DNA from: Gnetum montanum
Lineage: Eukaryota; Streptophyta; Gnetopsida; Gnetales; Gnetaceae
Assembly: GCA_015680685.1 (NCBI GenBank)
Contig: MNCI01025188.1
Coordinates: 10,333 to 43,138, forward strand
Reading direction: 5' to 3'
Length of the DNA stretch: 32,806 nucleotides
Shown here piece by piece: positions 10,424-21,354 of this stretch. A program made the position numbers and the translations under genes. The stretch's first letter is position 1. Each line of letters begins with the position of its first letter. The notes below the pieces were generated by a model, which saw only the letters and a program-made list of their open reading frames with translations, searched no databases and was not told the origin of the DNA.

Positions 10424-11445
10424 CTTCCAAGCCTTAACCTTGAAAACATCAACTGGGGAAAGTTGAAAATCCTTGAAAAATTCAAACAAGAGCCCCTAGA
10501 ATTGAAACCATTTCCCACCGATCTGGAATATATGACCCTTGGAAATGGAAAATCGGTAATCATCAACGTAAGACTTGCTTCCAAATAAAAAGGAAGATTG
10601 CTAGAAGTAATAAATAAGTGGTTAAAAGCCTTTGCCTGGTCATATCCCAAATTAACTAGAATAGATCTTAGGATATGTCAGCATGGGATTTACACTAACT
10701 CCTCCATGAAACCTCGAAAACAACCATAAAGGCGATTGAACCAAAAATTGAAACAAGTAGTAAAAGAAGAAATAGAACAGCTTCTTAAGGCTAGGTTCAT
10801 ATATCCCATTGCTGATAGTGAATGGGTTAGCCCTTTGGTAATTGTGTCTAAAAAGGGAGGCAAATGGAGGGTGTGCATAGATTTTAGGCTGCTGAACATG
10901 GCAACATTTAAGGATCACTTTCTATTGTCATTCGTTGACCAAGTCTTAGACACCATAGCAGAGCATCGCTATTATAGTTTTCTGGATGGCTATAGTGGAT
11001 ACAACCAAATACAGATAGCCCTAGAAGACCAAGCCAAGACAACGTTCACTAGTCCTTGGGGAACATTTGCATATAAACAAATTCCATTTGGCTTGTGTAA
11101 TGCTCCTACCACATTTCAATGCCTAGTTCTAAGCATATTCCAATAATAGATAGGGAACAGAGTAGAAGTCTTTATGAATGACTTCTCCACCTATGGAACA
11201 AGTTTTGATGAAGCCTTGGACTGATTAGAGCAAGTGCTGAAAAGATGCGTAGAAACCAATCTAAGGCTCAACTGCTAGAAAACCCATTTAATGGTCCATG
11301 AAGGCATAGTACTTGGGCATAAGGTTTCACATGCAGGAATAGAGGTAGACTTAAATAAAATTAGGATCATCCAAGGAATCACCCGTCAACCAAAAACTAT
11401 CAAGGACATTCGGTCATTCCTTGGACACACTGGCTATTATATAGA
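10424..11445 (+). pseudogene. pol: E1 reverse transcriptase, truncated after the thumb
   Basis: After a small deletion and frameshift near 10398, this frame carries an LKPFPTDLEY-type linker, then RT: KKGGKWRVCIDFRLLN, FLDGYSGYNQIQIA, PFGLCNAPTTFQ and the catalytic loop. The loop reads FMND at 11171-11182, where E2 has FMDD, so one catalytic aspartate is replaced by Asn (GAT to AAT). Two stops follow the palm segment near 11147. The thumb/connection motif SFLGHTGYY ends the homology at about 11443, where the frame runs directly into tail sequence. RNase H and integrase are absent. The RT motifs resemble Athila RT. Confidence 0.85.
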
Positions 11446-13442
11446 ATGGCTCGTGCACATAATACCTCTGATAGGGGATGACCTTGCTCACTATTTCGGA
11501 TCTTCTCCTTCCAACTTAGTCATGGGGGAGATGGCCACCTCTGCTAACCATTCGAGGCCCTCAATTCCTTTTGAAGTTTTTGTTTTACAAATTTCTTTAA
11601 TTTTTCTTGTTTTTGTTTTTCAACATCGTTATACTTTCTCATTTCTTTGTGAGAGTGTTTATTTTATTTTATTTTTGTTATTTTTGTTGTTATTCTTATT
11701 TTTGTCTTTGTTTGTTGTTTTTGTTTTGTTAGATTCATCACCTAATAAGTGCTCCTAATGGTGGTATGAACTATATTCTATGGATTGCTAATGTTTGGTT
11801 TTTACCTTTGAGTTATAATGTTAATACTAAGGTATGGTTCTTTTGATATAACAAGCAATGAGTCCACGTCATCCATGCATCCATGAATTTCTATGGTCTC
11901 TCTTGGCTTGGAACTATATAATCCCTTTCTTTAATGATAAAACTATTAATAAATTGGTAACTAGGCATTTCTCAAACTAAGGAAGGACTCAAGGACTGAA
12001 AAGGGTGTGAATTCAAAGGGATTTGATGTATTTGTGTTGGCTATTCTCTTGGGTGCTTGGATTTTTTTCTTCTTGAATTTTCCTTACCATTTCAACATTG
12101 CTCCATTATCGGGAAGTTGAGCTAATAAAAAAATAATAAGTCATTACATGGTATGGTTCTCAAAAAAAAAATAGTGAGAATTCAAAGCACATACCTTAGA
12201 CAAAATAATCATCTAGGCTACAAGCACTAGTTATGGAACTAAACTAACATGTTCCCTCTAACTAAGACCCTCTCTCACTTCCTACTTTTCCCTTTCTCAT
12301 TTCCTTAGAATGGTGGTGACTCTTTGGCGAAAGCATTCTTGTTACTTCAAGTTGATGGATTGGCCAAGTGTATTAATGCGAAGTCACTAGATGTGGATTG
12401 TTTAAGGCTAGCTTTGGAATGCGATCTAATTAGTCACATTAATCATACATACACAAGGGGTTGTACACCACCTTGTTCTTGGGACTCCATTCCATTCCAT
12501 TCTCTTCTCCCCATCATTCTTTCTCCATTTTCTACCTCATTACCGATTATATTAGTTGTCTATATTTTGGTTGATGCATTGTTTTCTCTTTGGTAAATTC
12601 TTGTGGTTAAGACTTTAACTCTTACTTCCGAATGACATTTCCAGAGCCTATGGACTCTTTGAATGTGGGATTGTCAGGGCATTAAGGGCATGAGCTTGCT
12701 TTGGGGAGGACCCACTGACATTTCTATTTGGTTCATCAGTTAACTTCTTTCCCTTAAACATTGCTGCAATCAACATTTGTTTTGTTCATTCCCATCTCTA
12801 ACATCCATTTTATCAGCATTGTTGTTGTTTCTTTTTCTCCATCTTTCTTATTCCTTATATTTTTCCATTCTATCGCTATCGGAGGATCGCTCTTAGTCAT
12901 GGGGGCCCTAGTCCAATTTTTTCAATTTTCCTAACCCCTACACCTTGGGTAGTCACCAGTGTTATCATATCACAACTCAGCTAATGGACCTTACACTGAG
13001 GCAAGGTATCAACTGTATTGTGATTTACTTTTCCTTGCTCATATGTGACTGTGTTGTGTGTGCAGATGGCAATCATACAACAATGGATGGACCTAGAGGA
13101 AACACTCAGGATGGATTGGTGCTGGAATAGTTGTGGAAGGAACAAGACTGATGGCGCGGCTATAGATGGATAACGGAAGGCGCAATCTTGGCGTTGGCAA
13201 CAACACGTCTTCTTCTTTTCTCTCTTTCTCTACTCTCTTAACTACCAAACAAGGCTAGATGTCAATTATGTATAGTATTCATTCTTGTAGTCATGAACAC
13301 TAATATTGTCATGTATTGTAATGATTGATCCTTTCACACATCATCCCATTCATCATTAGTTATCATTCAAGTCAATAATCCCATACTTTCCCAATATTTT
13401 GTAAGGAAATCAAGGATGAGTTTCCATTCAGTCATGGGGGTA
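11446..13442 (+). other. E1 3' tail between pol and 3' LTR
   Basis: About 2 kb aligns with the tails of E2, E3 and partly E4, so it belongs to the element. The frame crossing the deletion continues to 11758, but its end is T-rich low complexity. A short frame at 12324-12490 has similar wording in E2 and E3. The tail carries TAGTCATGGGGG at 11518 and 12894, and a conserved GGGGAGGACCCA box at 12704. Athila elements often have an extra, sometimes env-like, frame at this position. I see no envelope motif here. Confidence 0.7.
13429..13442 (+). other. E1 polypurine tract region
   Basis: CAGTCATGGGGGTA directly precedes the 3' LTR. The G-run is the likely primer site for plus-strand DNA synthesis. 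It is short compared with many plant elements. The same motif occurs twice more in the tail. Confidence 0.6.
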
Positions 13443-14257
13443 TGATGAGTCACGATATCGCGTACGCGATATCGCATCTGCCACACGATATCACATACAC
13501 GATATCTCGTCCTGCCTCATCTTCTATAAATAAGTGGCAGCGCCCTTTGTTCAAGAGAGTTAGACTTAGACCCTTAGCCAAACTCTTGCAGTTTAGTCAT
13601 TCCAAAGTTAGAATAATTTCTGTGTGCCTGCAGTAGGATTCATAGAGTGAACGGATCTTTATTCAAGCAATTTGTACTTGAGCACACATTTGTGTACAAC
13701 AATAAAGATGAACTTTAAGATAAACCTTGCAGCATACAGATTAAGATAATTAGTAATTAATTATTATTAAATGTTTAATGCTTTCCTAGTTAATTAATCT
13801 CTATCTCAACCTTCACCACCCTTAGTTAAATACACTCAGTACGACTACTTCGAGCATGCGTGTAGCACTTGGTAACCCAATAACGATTAGCGTTTGGTAA
13901 TCCCAATAGCGTTGCACTAGTTCAGGATGTGTATAGCAAGTGGGAATAGATACTGGTGTTAGGAACATTTAGAATGTAGTTAATGAATAATTAATGTAAG
14001 TTAGTTACTTAGTTATCTTTTCCCTTTCCCTTATTAGCAGAAGACATAAAAAGACAAAAAGCTATAAAAATCATATACCTCAAGCTTACTTAACCATACA
14101 ACCATGACAATACAAGTAAGTTTGGGAAGACAACAATTGATTAACCCTGAGTATTCCATTAAGGGACATAAGCACTTAGTCCTTGGAGTTTAACTGGATC
14201 GCATGTGAAACGCTCGTATTTGTATGGTTGAGTGTAGGGGTACCTCGCCACTCATTA
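13443..14257 (+). repeat. E1 3' LTR
   Basis: It aligns with 6256-7051 end to end. It begins TGATGAG and ends CACTCATTA, a C-to-T change in the terminal CA. It has a TATA box at 13525-13534, an AATAAA at 13701-13706, and a perfect 20-bp palindrome at 13454-13473. The GTGTG duplication follows. Confidence 0.93.
13454..13473. promoter_or_regulatory. Perfect 20-bp palindrome at U3 start
   Basis: GATATCGCGTACGCGATATC equals its own reverse complement. It contains several CpG sites, unusual in a CpG-poor window. Two more GATATC modules follow within 40 bp. Confidence 0.65.
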
Positions 14258-14262
14258 GTGTG
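14258..14262. repeat. Right target-site duplication of E1 (GTGTG)
   Basis: It is an exact copy of 6251-6255, immediately after the last base of the 3' LTR. Confidence 0.85.
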
Positions 14263-15910
14263 ATTTCATGACTTGAGACTCACTGTGCCTAGCAGGCTAT
14301 GATGTCTTGCTAACTCTCCCTCATGTACTTTGTTCCTTGTGTACATTGATGTATCACACTATCTCTCCCTAATGTATTATCCCATTTCTTTGAAGTATTG
14401 TTAATTCATGTTAGTGTCCTAACCTCTCTAGTGGACATCAAGGCTGAGCACTATATTACTTGGTGATTATCTAATCCTATGAGGGATCATTCTCCATTTT
14501 GATGGATGCCCTCTTTAGTTCTTAAAAGAATAATGTAGGTGGTATCAAGACAATTATTTCCTAGTTGGGATCTAGAAGTAGTTGATGTTTGGGACTTGTT
14601 CCTAGTAGTGGTCCCATGTTCGTGAACTATTGGGGCTTGTTTTCAAAGATAGAATGTTGTTCCCCTGGTGAAATTCATGGAACCTCCTTTGTGAGGCCAT
14701 GTTGTTGATGTAGCCTAAATGTGTATATCTTCCTTCTTGTAAGCAAGGCATGATCTTATGTACTCTCTCTCAGCTTTTGGGGCTCTAGAGGGACTTCCTT
14801 GTTTGGGTTCTCTGGTAGACCACCCTTATTGTAAACCCTTCAAGGATGAATCCTGTATTGTTTTGAGTTTGTAGTTGATGTTGGTGAAGCCCATTCTTTT
14901 TAAAACTATCTTGAGGACCTAATTCTCTTATGGGCAAAATGTTCTTGTTGACTTGCATTTGTTGTTTAGGCTGAATGGTAATGGGTAGTGGTGTGACCTT
15001 ATGCACCACAATTATTGTAAATAGGTTGGATTGGGATGCATGAAACAAAAAACCTAGATCTCCTAGGATGAAACGAAAATACTTCTTGATAAAATTTTTA
15101 AGGGATGAACTCTTTCACTTCTTGAGTTTTTCTTAAGGTGGAATCGAATCTGGGTAAGACTTGCAAATCCATGTCTTCCCTCAGCTGGTAAAAGTTTGAT
15201 GATACGATTCTATTGGCTATGTGTACTAGTTGGGTGTGTATCATGGGTAAGGTGCAGATGGGCTACTTTACTTACCTATTAAAGAAACCTTCCAAAGAGG
15301 ATCCTTCCTTCAAGTTAAAAAAAAATCTAATGAAAGGTGTTGATCAGGAGTTGCGTTTTTTCCTGACACAGCAGGAAAATTCAAATTCTAGGAACCTAGA
15401 TGTTCCTTGGAGAATTCATAATCGTGGTTGCCCTCAGAAGTGACTCTATAATTTTTTCCTGGACCAAGTGTTTAGAAAATGGTGCTTGTCCCATATCTCG
15501 AAGTGGGAAGGATAGCTTGTAAGTTGTAAGTGTGATTGATCCTTTTCCATGAATAGGACATTATTGTTGCACTTGATGATGTGGTAGCGGTTGACATGAG
15601 ACTTGTGTATGAAGGATTTTCTTGGGATTGGCTACCCAACATATCCTCCACTTGTTCTAACATTTGAGCAGGCATTCTCGATGTTGGACAATCACAAAGG
15701 TTGTTGATGATAGTTGGACTTGTATGTTATAATAGCCTCTTGGAGAAGTTTTCCAAACAAAATTTGGATCTTCTCTCTTGTTGTGGAAATGGAATACTGT
15801 TGGATGGTGAAATAAGGAATGCAATGTTGGTGTGTCTGTGGACAACAAGGTCAAGCTCAAAAGATCTACCCTTGTACCTTGTTTCGAAGGGAGAACATGC
15901 TTGACTCCCT
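14263..15910. other. Old sequence between E1 and the split frame, no gene recognised
   Basis: Before the E1 insertion this was continuous with the sequence ending at 6255. Minus-strand frames at 15472-15675 (Ser/Thr/Gln-rich), 15657-15914 and 14785-15048 are open but match no family I know. They lie just downstream of the stop of the split reading frame and could be frameshifted remains of the same gene. Confidence 0.35.
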
Positions 15911-16033
15911 TCATGCCATTGGTGTCAATGGTTTGAGTAGTTTAGCATACAAAGCGTTTTGGGCTTTTCTAAGAACATCATTTGTATAGCCCAAAATTCC
16001 AGCATATCTACACATCTTCTTGATGAGACAAGG
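15911..16033 (-). pseudogene. C-terminal part of the reading frame split by E2
   Basis: About 40 codons, open on the minus strand, contain KKMCRYAGILGY and KPLTPMA and stop at TGA 15911-15913. The frame starts inside the CAAGG target duplication of E2. With the duplication counted once, it is in phase with the frame coming from 25731-26596 and no stop occurs at the join. This part shows that the interrupted frame extended at least this far before E2 inserted. The product is not firmly recognised; see the N-terminal entry. Confidence 0.6.
16029..16033. repeat. Left target-site duplication of E2 (CAAGG)
   Basis: CAAGG directly precedes the left end of E2 and is repeated exactly at 25731-25735. 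Confidence 0.85.
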
Positions 16034-16852
16034 TGATGATCGGTGAGGTACCCCTACGCCTAGTCATATGAATATGAGCATTCATGCACAATCTGGTTGA
16101 ACTCCAAGAATTAAGTGCTTATGTGCTAACCTAGAACAAGGATGAGTTATGTTATCATTGTCTTCCCAAGCTTACTTATAAGGCACAATTGTATGGTTAA
16201 GTAAACTCGAGGTATATGATTTTTATGTTTTCTATTCTTGGTGCTTAAAGGGGAGAAATGAGTAATTTAATAACTAATTTAATTTAACTAATTAACTATT
16301 CTCTAATTAGTCCTAACACCAGCATCCGTTCCCACTTTTTGGACACATCCTAAACCAGTGGAACACTACTGGGATTACCAAACGCTAGTCGTTACTGGGT
16401 TACCAAGTGTGCCACATATGCTCGAAGTGGTCGCGTTGAGTGTGCTTACTTGTTGAAATTTAATGATTCTAGAAAAACAACATCAATTAACTAATGAAAG
16501 TGTTAAATAATTGTAAATAACATTAAATACAATAAATAAGCTATTCTAAATGTTGCAAGGTTTATCCCAAAGTTCATCTTTATTTCTGGACATAAGCTGT
16601 GCTTAGGTACATAATGCTCGAATAAATATCCATTCACTTTATGACTTCTACTGTGGGCACTCAGAAATAATTCTAACTCTGAAAAGGAAAAACAACAAGA
16701 AGTCAGCTAAGGGACTAAAAACTAATGCCAAAACCAAGTGTGCCTGCCTCTTATTTATAGCCAACGAGATAGGTTCCAACATCATGTATCCAATGTTGCT
16801 TGGTTGACCCCAATATTGCATACCTGACATCGAGGGTCCAATGGTCTCATCA
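16034..16852 (-). repeat. E2 3' LTR
   Basis: It aligns with 24908-25730 throughout. On the plus strand it begins TGATGATCGGTGAGG and ends GGTCTCATCA. The TATA box (reverse complement of TATAAATAAG) is at 16750-16759. The U3 start keeps only decayed versions of the GATATCGC modules. Confidence 0.92.
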
Positions 16853-16870
16853 TATCCCCACGACTGAATG
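16853..16870 (-). other. E2 polypurine tract region
   Basis: On the minus strand CAGTCGTGGGGATA directly precedes the 3' LTR start. It corresponds to CAGTCATGGGGGTA in E1 and GTCGTGGGGGTA in E3. Confidence 0.6.
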
Positions 16871-18690
16871 AAAAATCATCCTTGAGTTCCTTACAAAATA
16901 TTGGGAAGGTATGGGATTATTGACTGAACGACAACTGACAGTGACATGGGATGATAGACTCAAAGTGCCCGGTGAATGGATTGAAAAATGTATTATAGCA
17001 TTGGTGTTCATAACTATTGTGATGAACACTGTACATAAATGACATCTAGACCCTCATTTGAAAGCTTGAAGAGAGAGAGAAAAGAAAATGAGGTGCATTA
17101 CTACCAATGTAAAAAATGTGCACACCATTGTTCATCCATGACCACATGATCGATCTTGTTCCTTGCATAATTGTTCTTGCTCTAGTCCATCTTGAGTGCT
17201 CCCTCCTATCCCTAGCCCATTATTTATGTGATCACCATCTGTACATACAACACAATCACAAATTAGCAAGGATATATAAGATATAATGTAGTTGATACCT
17301 TGCCTCGATATAAAGCATATTGGCTAGGTTGTGGGTATGGTAGATACTGGGTTAGAGATTTGTAATTTGATAACTATCCAAGGTGTAGGGGTAAGATAAG
17401 TAATGGGATGGAAAAATTTATGATAGGTCTCCATGACTAAGAGCGAATCTTTGGTATCAATAGGATGGAAAACGAAAGAACAAGGAAGATTAGAGAAATA
17501 ATAACGGTGAAGCCAATAAAAATGCATAGAAGGGTAGAGAAAAATGGATGTCATAGATGGGGTAAAACAAGAAATAGTTGATTAAAAGAAATGTTTTAAG
17601 GGAAAGACTTAACAATTACACCAAAAAGGACTGCCAATGGGTCCTCCCCAAAGCAGGCTCATGTTGTTTATGCCTTGAAAAACCCACAAACCAAAGACTC
17701 CATAGGCCTAGGAATGACATTTGGAAGCAATAGTTAAGAATTCACCCACAAACATTTACCAAAGGATAACAATGCATTGATCAAGATATGGACTACTCAT
17801 AAAAATGACAAGAAAAGTAATATGGAAAGAGAAGAGAGAATGGAATGAAATCCAAAAATCAAGGTTATGTAAAGTTCCTAATGTATTATGTTGTTAAGGT
17901 GACTTGATAAAATCTAGCCCAAATCTAGATTAAACTAACCACATTCAGTGACCTTGCATCAACACACTGGACCAACCCATCCTCTTGAAGCAACAAGAAT
18001 GCTTCCACAGAGTAACCACCATTCTGAAAAAGGAAGAATAGAGGAGTAGGAAGTGAGGAAGGGCCGTAGTTATAGGGAACCTTCAAGCATGGGTAACATG
18101 TCTTTCCAGTGCCATAACCAATGCTTGTAGTTCATGATCCTTTATTGTGCCTAGGGGTGTGCTTTGAATTCCCACCAGTTGTGTTTCTTCTCTCTCTCTC
18201 TCTCTCTTTTTCTTTATGTGGAAACCACACCATGCAAAGACTTATTTGATTTGTTCAACTATCTAATGTTAGTCGATAGTGGAATGGTGGAAACTTATGA
18301 AAAACATCCAAGAACCTAAGAGAATGGCTAGCATGACTATGTCGAATCCCCTTGAGGTCACACCCTTTTCAATCAATTTAAATCTTTCATTGGTTTGAAG
18401 AATACCAAGCTACCAATTCATTAATATGTTTGCTTAGAAAAAGGGACAACATGTTTCCAAAATAAGGGGATACCATAGAGTTGAATGGAGGAATGGATGA
18501 CAAAAGATAATGTTTTTGTTTTACACCATCGATGGATGATAAAAGATAAAAGAAACTGAGGGCTTAGAATAATTAGCATGGGTGGTCATCTCCCCCACAA
18601 CTAAGTTGAAAGGAGGAGATCTGAAATAATGAGCAGGGTTGTCCATTTATAGAGGTAGTGTTAGTACTAGCCATTTTAAGCTCATGGAAA
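16871..18690 (-). other. E2 3' tail between integrase and 3' LTR
   Basis: This is homologous to the E1 tail over most of its length. It has polypurine-like motif copies at 17427-17446 (decayed) and 18587-18605, the GGGGAGGACCCA box at 17636-17650, and a (CT)n microsatellite. No open frame of useful length and no protein motif were found. Confidence 0.65.
18189..18208. repeat. (CT)n microsatellite
   Basis: An uninterrupted run of alternating T and C, about 20 bases, lies in the E2 tail. The E1 tail has no such run at the matching place (near 12160-12175 there is an A-run instead). Confidence 0.8.
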
Positions 18691-18694
18691 GGTT

Positions 18695-19880
18695 TGGTTT
18701 ACTAGATGTTAGCCAATAATTTTTCATTTAGGCTTTCAAGTTTATATATTATCATGACCCCTAAAGGAAAATTTTCATGAATTATATAAGGTCCTTTCAA
18801 CAACGTTTGAAATTTAGTTCATTATGGCACATGTGCAGGATTCTAATAAAGAACCTTATCTCCTGGTTGGTATTGAAATTTTCTAATTTTCAAGTTATGA
18901 TATTGTGTCCTTGTGTAGTTCGTTGGATGATAGGGCAGCTAATCGATTATCATCTAGCAAGTTAAGATTCATTAGTAATTCCTTTTGTGCTAGACTGAGG
19001 TCAAGGTTAAGGTCACATGCTATCAATAGTGTATGGAGCTTAGCTTGGATAGGAAGTGTTGAAAGTTTACCGTACATTAACTCATAGGGAGAATAGCTTA
19101 TAGGGAGTTTCCATGTGGAGTAGTAGGCCCAAAGAGCATCATTCAGTTTGATGCTCCAGTCTTGCCTATACTTGCTAATAGTTCATGTCAAGATTTTTGG
19201 TATTTCCCTATTGGTGACTTTGGCTTGACCATTTGCTTGAGGGTAATATAGTGTAGTTAGTTTATGCTCAAATCCTAAGCGTTGCATCAACTTTCAAAAA
19301 GTCACACCTATAAAGTGTGTACCATTATTAGAAATAAGTGCACGAGGCACACCAAACCTATTTACAATTTGTTGTTCAAAAAATCATGCAGTAGTAGATG
19401 ACGTATAGTTAGTAATAGTGGTTGCTTCTTCCTACTTTGTAAAATAGTCAACAACAATGACAATGTATGCTTTTTCATTGGACATCGGTGTAATAGGCCC
19501 CATAAAATAAATTCCCCATATATCGAAGGGTTCTAAGGGTTGAATCCATTATTGTGGACCCTCCATTCTAACAATCATTCCCCCATCATGTTGGTAGCAC
19601 TCACAAGATTGGACAAAATGATGGGTGTCATAAAACAATGTAGGCCAATAATATCCTACAAGCAAGATTTTATCCCAGCAAGGGCCCTCATGAGCATCTT
19701 GGAGAACTTGCAATTGATCTATGTCGAGAACACACTATTGCACCAAGCCATTGGGACATACCTTGTAAAGGTGTCCATTGATTTCCATGAATTGTTTGAC
19801 TTGGTGGAGAAACTATTGTTTCTTTTTAACGTCCAGCCCTTATGGTGTTTCTTGCATGAGAAGATAAGTTAGAATGCTAC
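18695..19880 (-). pseudogene. pol: E2 integrase (broken, catalytic residues replaced)
   Basis: Integrase would join element DNA to the chromosome. The N-terminal zinc-binding region shows YYWPTLFYD and SCECYQHDGGM (about 19590-19660). The core shows WGIYFMGP, VDYFTK and NRFGVPRALIS, then a C-terminal stretch ending near 18695. All three catalytic acidic positions are changed: Tyr at 19507-19509 where WGIDFMGP is usual, Asn at 19327-19329 in SNNGTHF, and Lys at 19219-19221 in GQAKVTNRE. The last two fit single G-to-A changes. Several stops interrupt the frame. It is in phase with RNase H upstream. Confidence 0.85.
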
Positions 19881-19899
19881 TATACTAGTTTGTATCTGT

Positions 19900-20500
19900 G
19901 GGTTATTGATTGTTTATTACACCTACAAAGAGGAGTTCATCAAGGAAGCAATTAGAAATTGGGTATTCATCCTCTTTGTTGTCCCATCGTAACCGAGATA
20001 AATGATCAGCAACAACATTCTTGGTGCCTTTACGATCTATTATTGTGATATTGTACTTTTGCAAGATCATAAGCCATTGTATGACACAAGGGCTTACTGT
20101 CGGTTTATTCATAAGGAATTAAGTCACACTATGATCGGTGTAAACAAATACCTTATAGCCTATTACATAGTGCATAAATTTGTCTAGTGCAAACACCACA
20201 ACCATTAATTCTTTTTCTATTGTGATGTAGTTGAGTTGTGCACCAGCAATACTTTGACTTGCATAGTGAATGTAATAGGGACATTTTTGGTCATCTAACT
20301 ATGTAAGTACAACTCCTAAAGAAAAATTGGATTCATCAGTTATTATATAGAATGGTTTGGTCCAGTCAGGAGCTTGTAGAATGGGTGTTTCTATGAGCTT
20401 CTGTTTCAAGGTTTGGAAATCTAGCTCAAATTCCTTGGTCCATTCAAAGGATATGTCATTTTTCATTAATTCTACCAATGATTTTTCAATCTTCGAAAAG
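19900..20500 (-). pseudogene. pol: E2 RNase H domain
   Basis: This domain removes RNA from the RNA-DNA hybrid. The frame keeps PFYIITDES (first catalytic Asp at 20335-20337), TIEKELMVVVFALDKF with the catalytic Glu, VYTDHS with another catalytic Asp, and the end motif VVADHLSRL. These are standard gypsy RNase H motifs, all with the acidic residues present. Two stops interrupt it, one at 20112-20116 just after VYTDHSVT. The frame differs from that of RT, so an indel lies between 20774 and 20337. Confidence 0.85.
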
Positions 20501-21300
20501 TTCTCAATGAAGTGTCTATAATAGCTAGTATGTCCAAGGAATGATCAGATATCTTTTATAGTTTTAGGTTCATGAGTAATTCCTTCGATGACTTTAATCT
20601 TTTCAAGATCTACCTCTATCCCGTTTGTGAAATCTTATGCTCTAATACAATGCCCTCTTGGACCATTAAATGACTTTTTTTTTCCAATTGAGCCTTAAGT
20701 TGTTTTTGACATATCATTTCAGTACTTACTCTAATTGGTTCAATGCTTGTTCAAAGTCTACTCCGTAGGTGGAGAAATCATCCATAAAGACCTCCATACC
20801 ATTGCCTATTTGCTGCCGAAATATACTTGGAACCAAACATTGAAATGTTGTTGGGGCATTGTACAAGCCAAATGGTATCTTCCTATATGAAAATGTCCCC
20901 TAAGAACTTGTGAATGTAGTCTTGGCTTGATCTTTTGGTGCTATTTGAATTTGATTGTACCCACTATAACCATTCAAAAAACTATAATGACAATGCCCTG
21001 TAATGGTATGTAAGACCTGGTCAATGAATGGCAATGGAAAATGGTCTTTAAATGTTGCCATGTTTAACAACCTAAAGTTTATACACACCTTGCATTTACC
21101 TCCTTTTTTAGGCACAATGATTAATGGACTAACCCATTCACTGTTAGCAATGGGGTAGATGAAACTGACCTTCAAAAGTTACTCGATTTCTTCTTTAACT
21201 ACTTACTTAATATTTGGGTTCAATAGTCTTTGTGGTTATCATTGAGGCTTCATAGAGGGGTCAATGTAAATTCTATGTTGAAATATCCTAGGATCTATTC
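20500..21300 (-). pseudogene. pol: E2 reverse transcriptase (catalytic loop intact)
   Basis: RT copies element RNA into DNA. On the minus strand the frame shows IYPIANSEWVSPLIIV, KKGGKCKVCINFRLLN, YSFLNGYSGYNQIQIAP and VFMDDFSTYG (FMDD at 20777-20788), with both catalytic aspartates of the loop kept. Changes such as FLDG to FLNG and CIDF to CINF are G-to-A. The connection motif near 20517-20545 matches SFLGHTGYY of E1. The motifs fit Athila-type RT. Scattered stops and frameshifts make it inactive. Confidence 0.87.
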
Positions 21301-21354
21301 CGATTAATTCAAGATATGACCAAGCAAAGGCTTTTGACCATTTGCTTATCATCT

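Larger units (their letters stand above)
6256..14257 (+). mobile_element. E1: Athila/Tat-like gypsy retrotransposon, RNase H and integrase deleted
   Basis: E1 is a complete insertion of about 8.0 kb. It has LTRs at 6256-7051 and 13443-14257, a primer binding site at 7052, and a gag, protease and partial RT region (7196-11445). A tail of about 2 kb runs to a short polypurine tract. The GTGTG duplications prove the ends. Compared with E2, about 1.8 kb carrying RNase H and integrase is missing at about 11443. The element cannot encode its own integration; if the deletion came before insertion, it was mobilised by a relative. The LTRs differ at roughly one base in ten by eye, so the insertion is not recent. 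Confidence 0.93.

Noticed and set aside
11560-11758. Hydrophobic stretch that could be a membrane segment of an env-like protein
   Set aside because: The run is T-rich low-complexity DNA, the frame arises across a deletion junction, and the E2 tail shows no matching frame.
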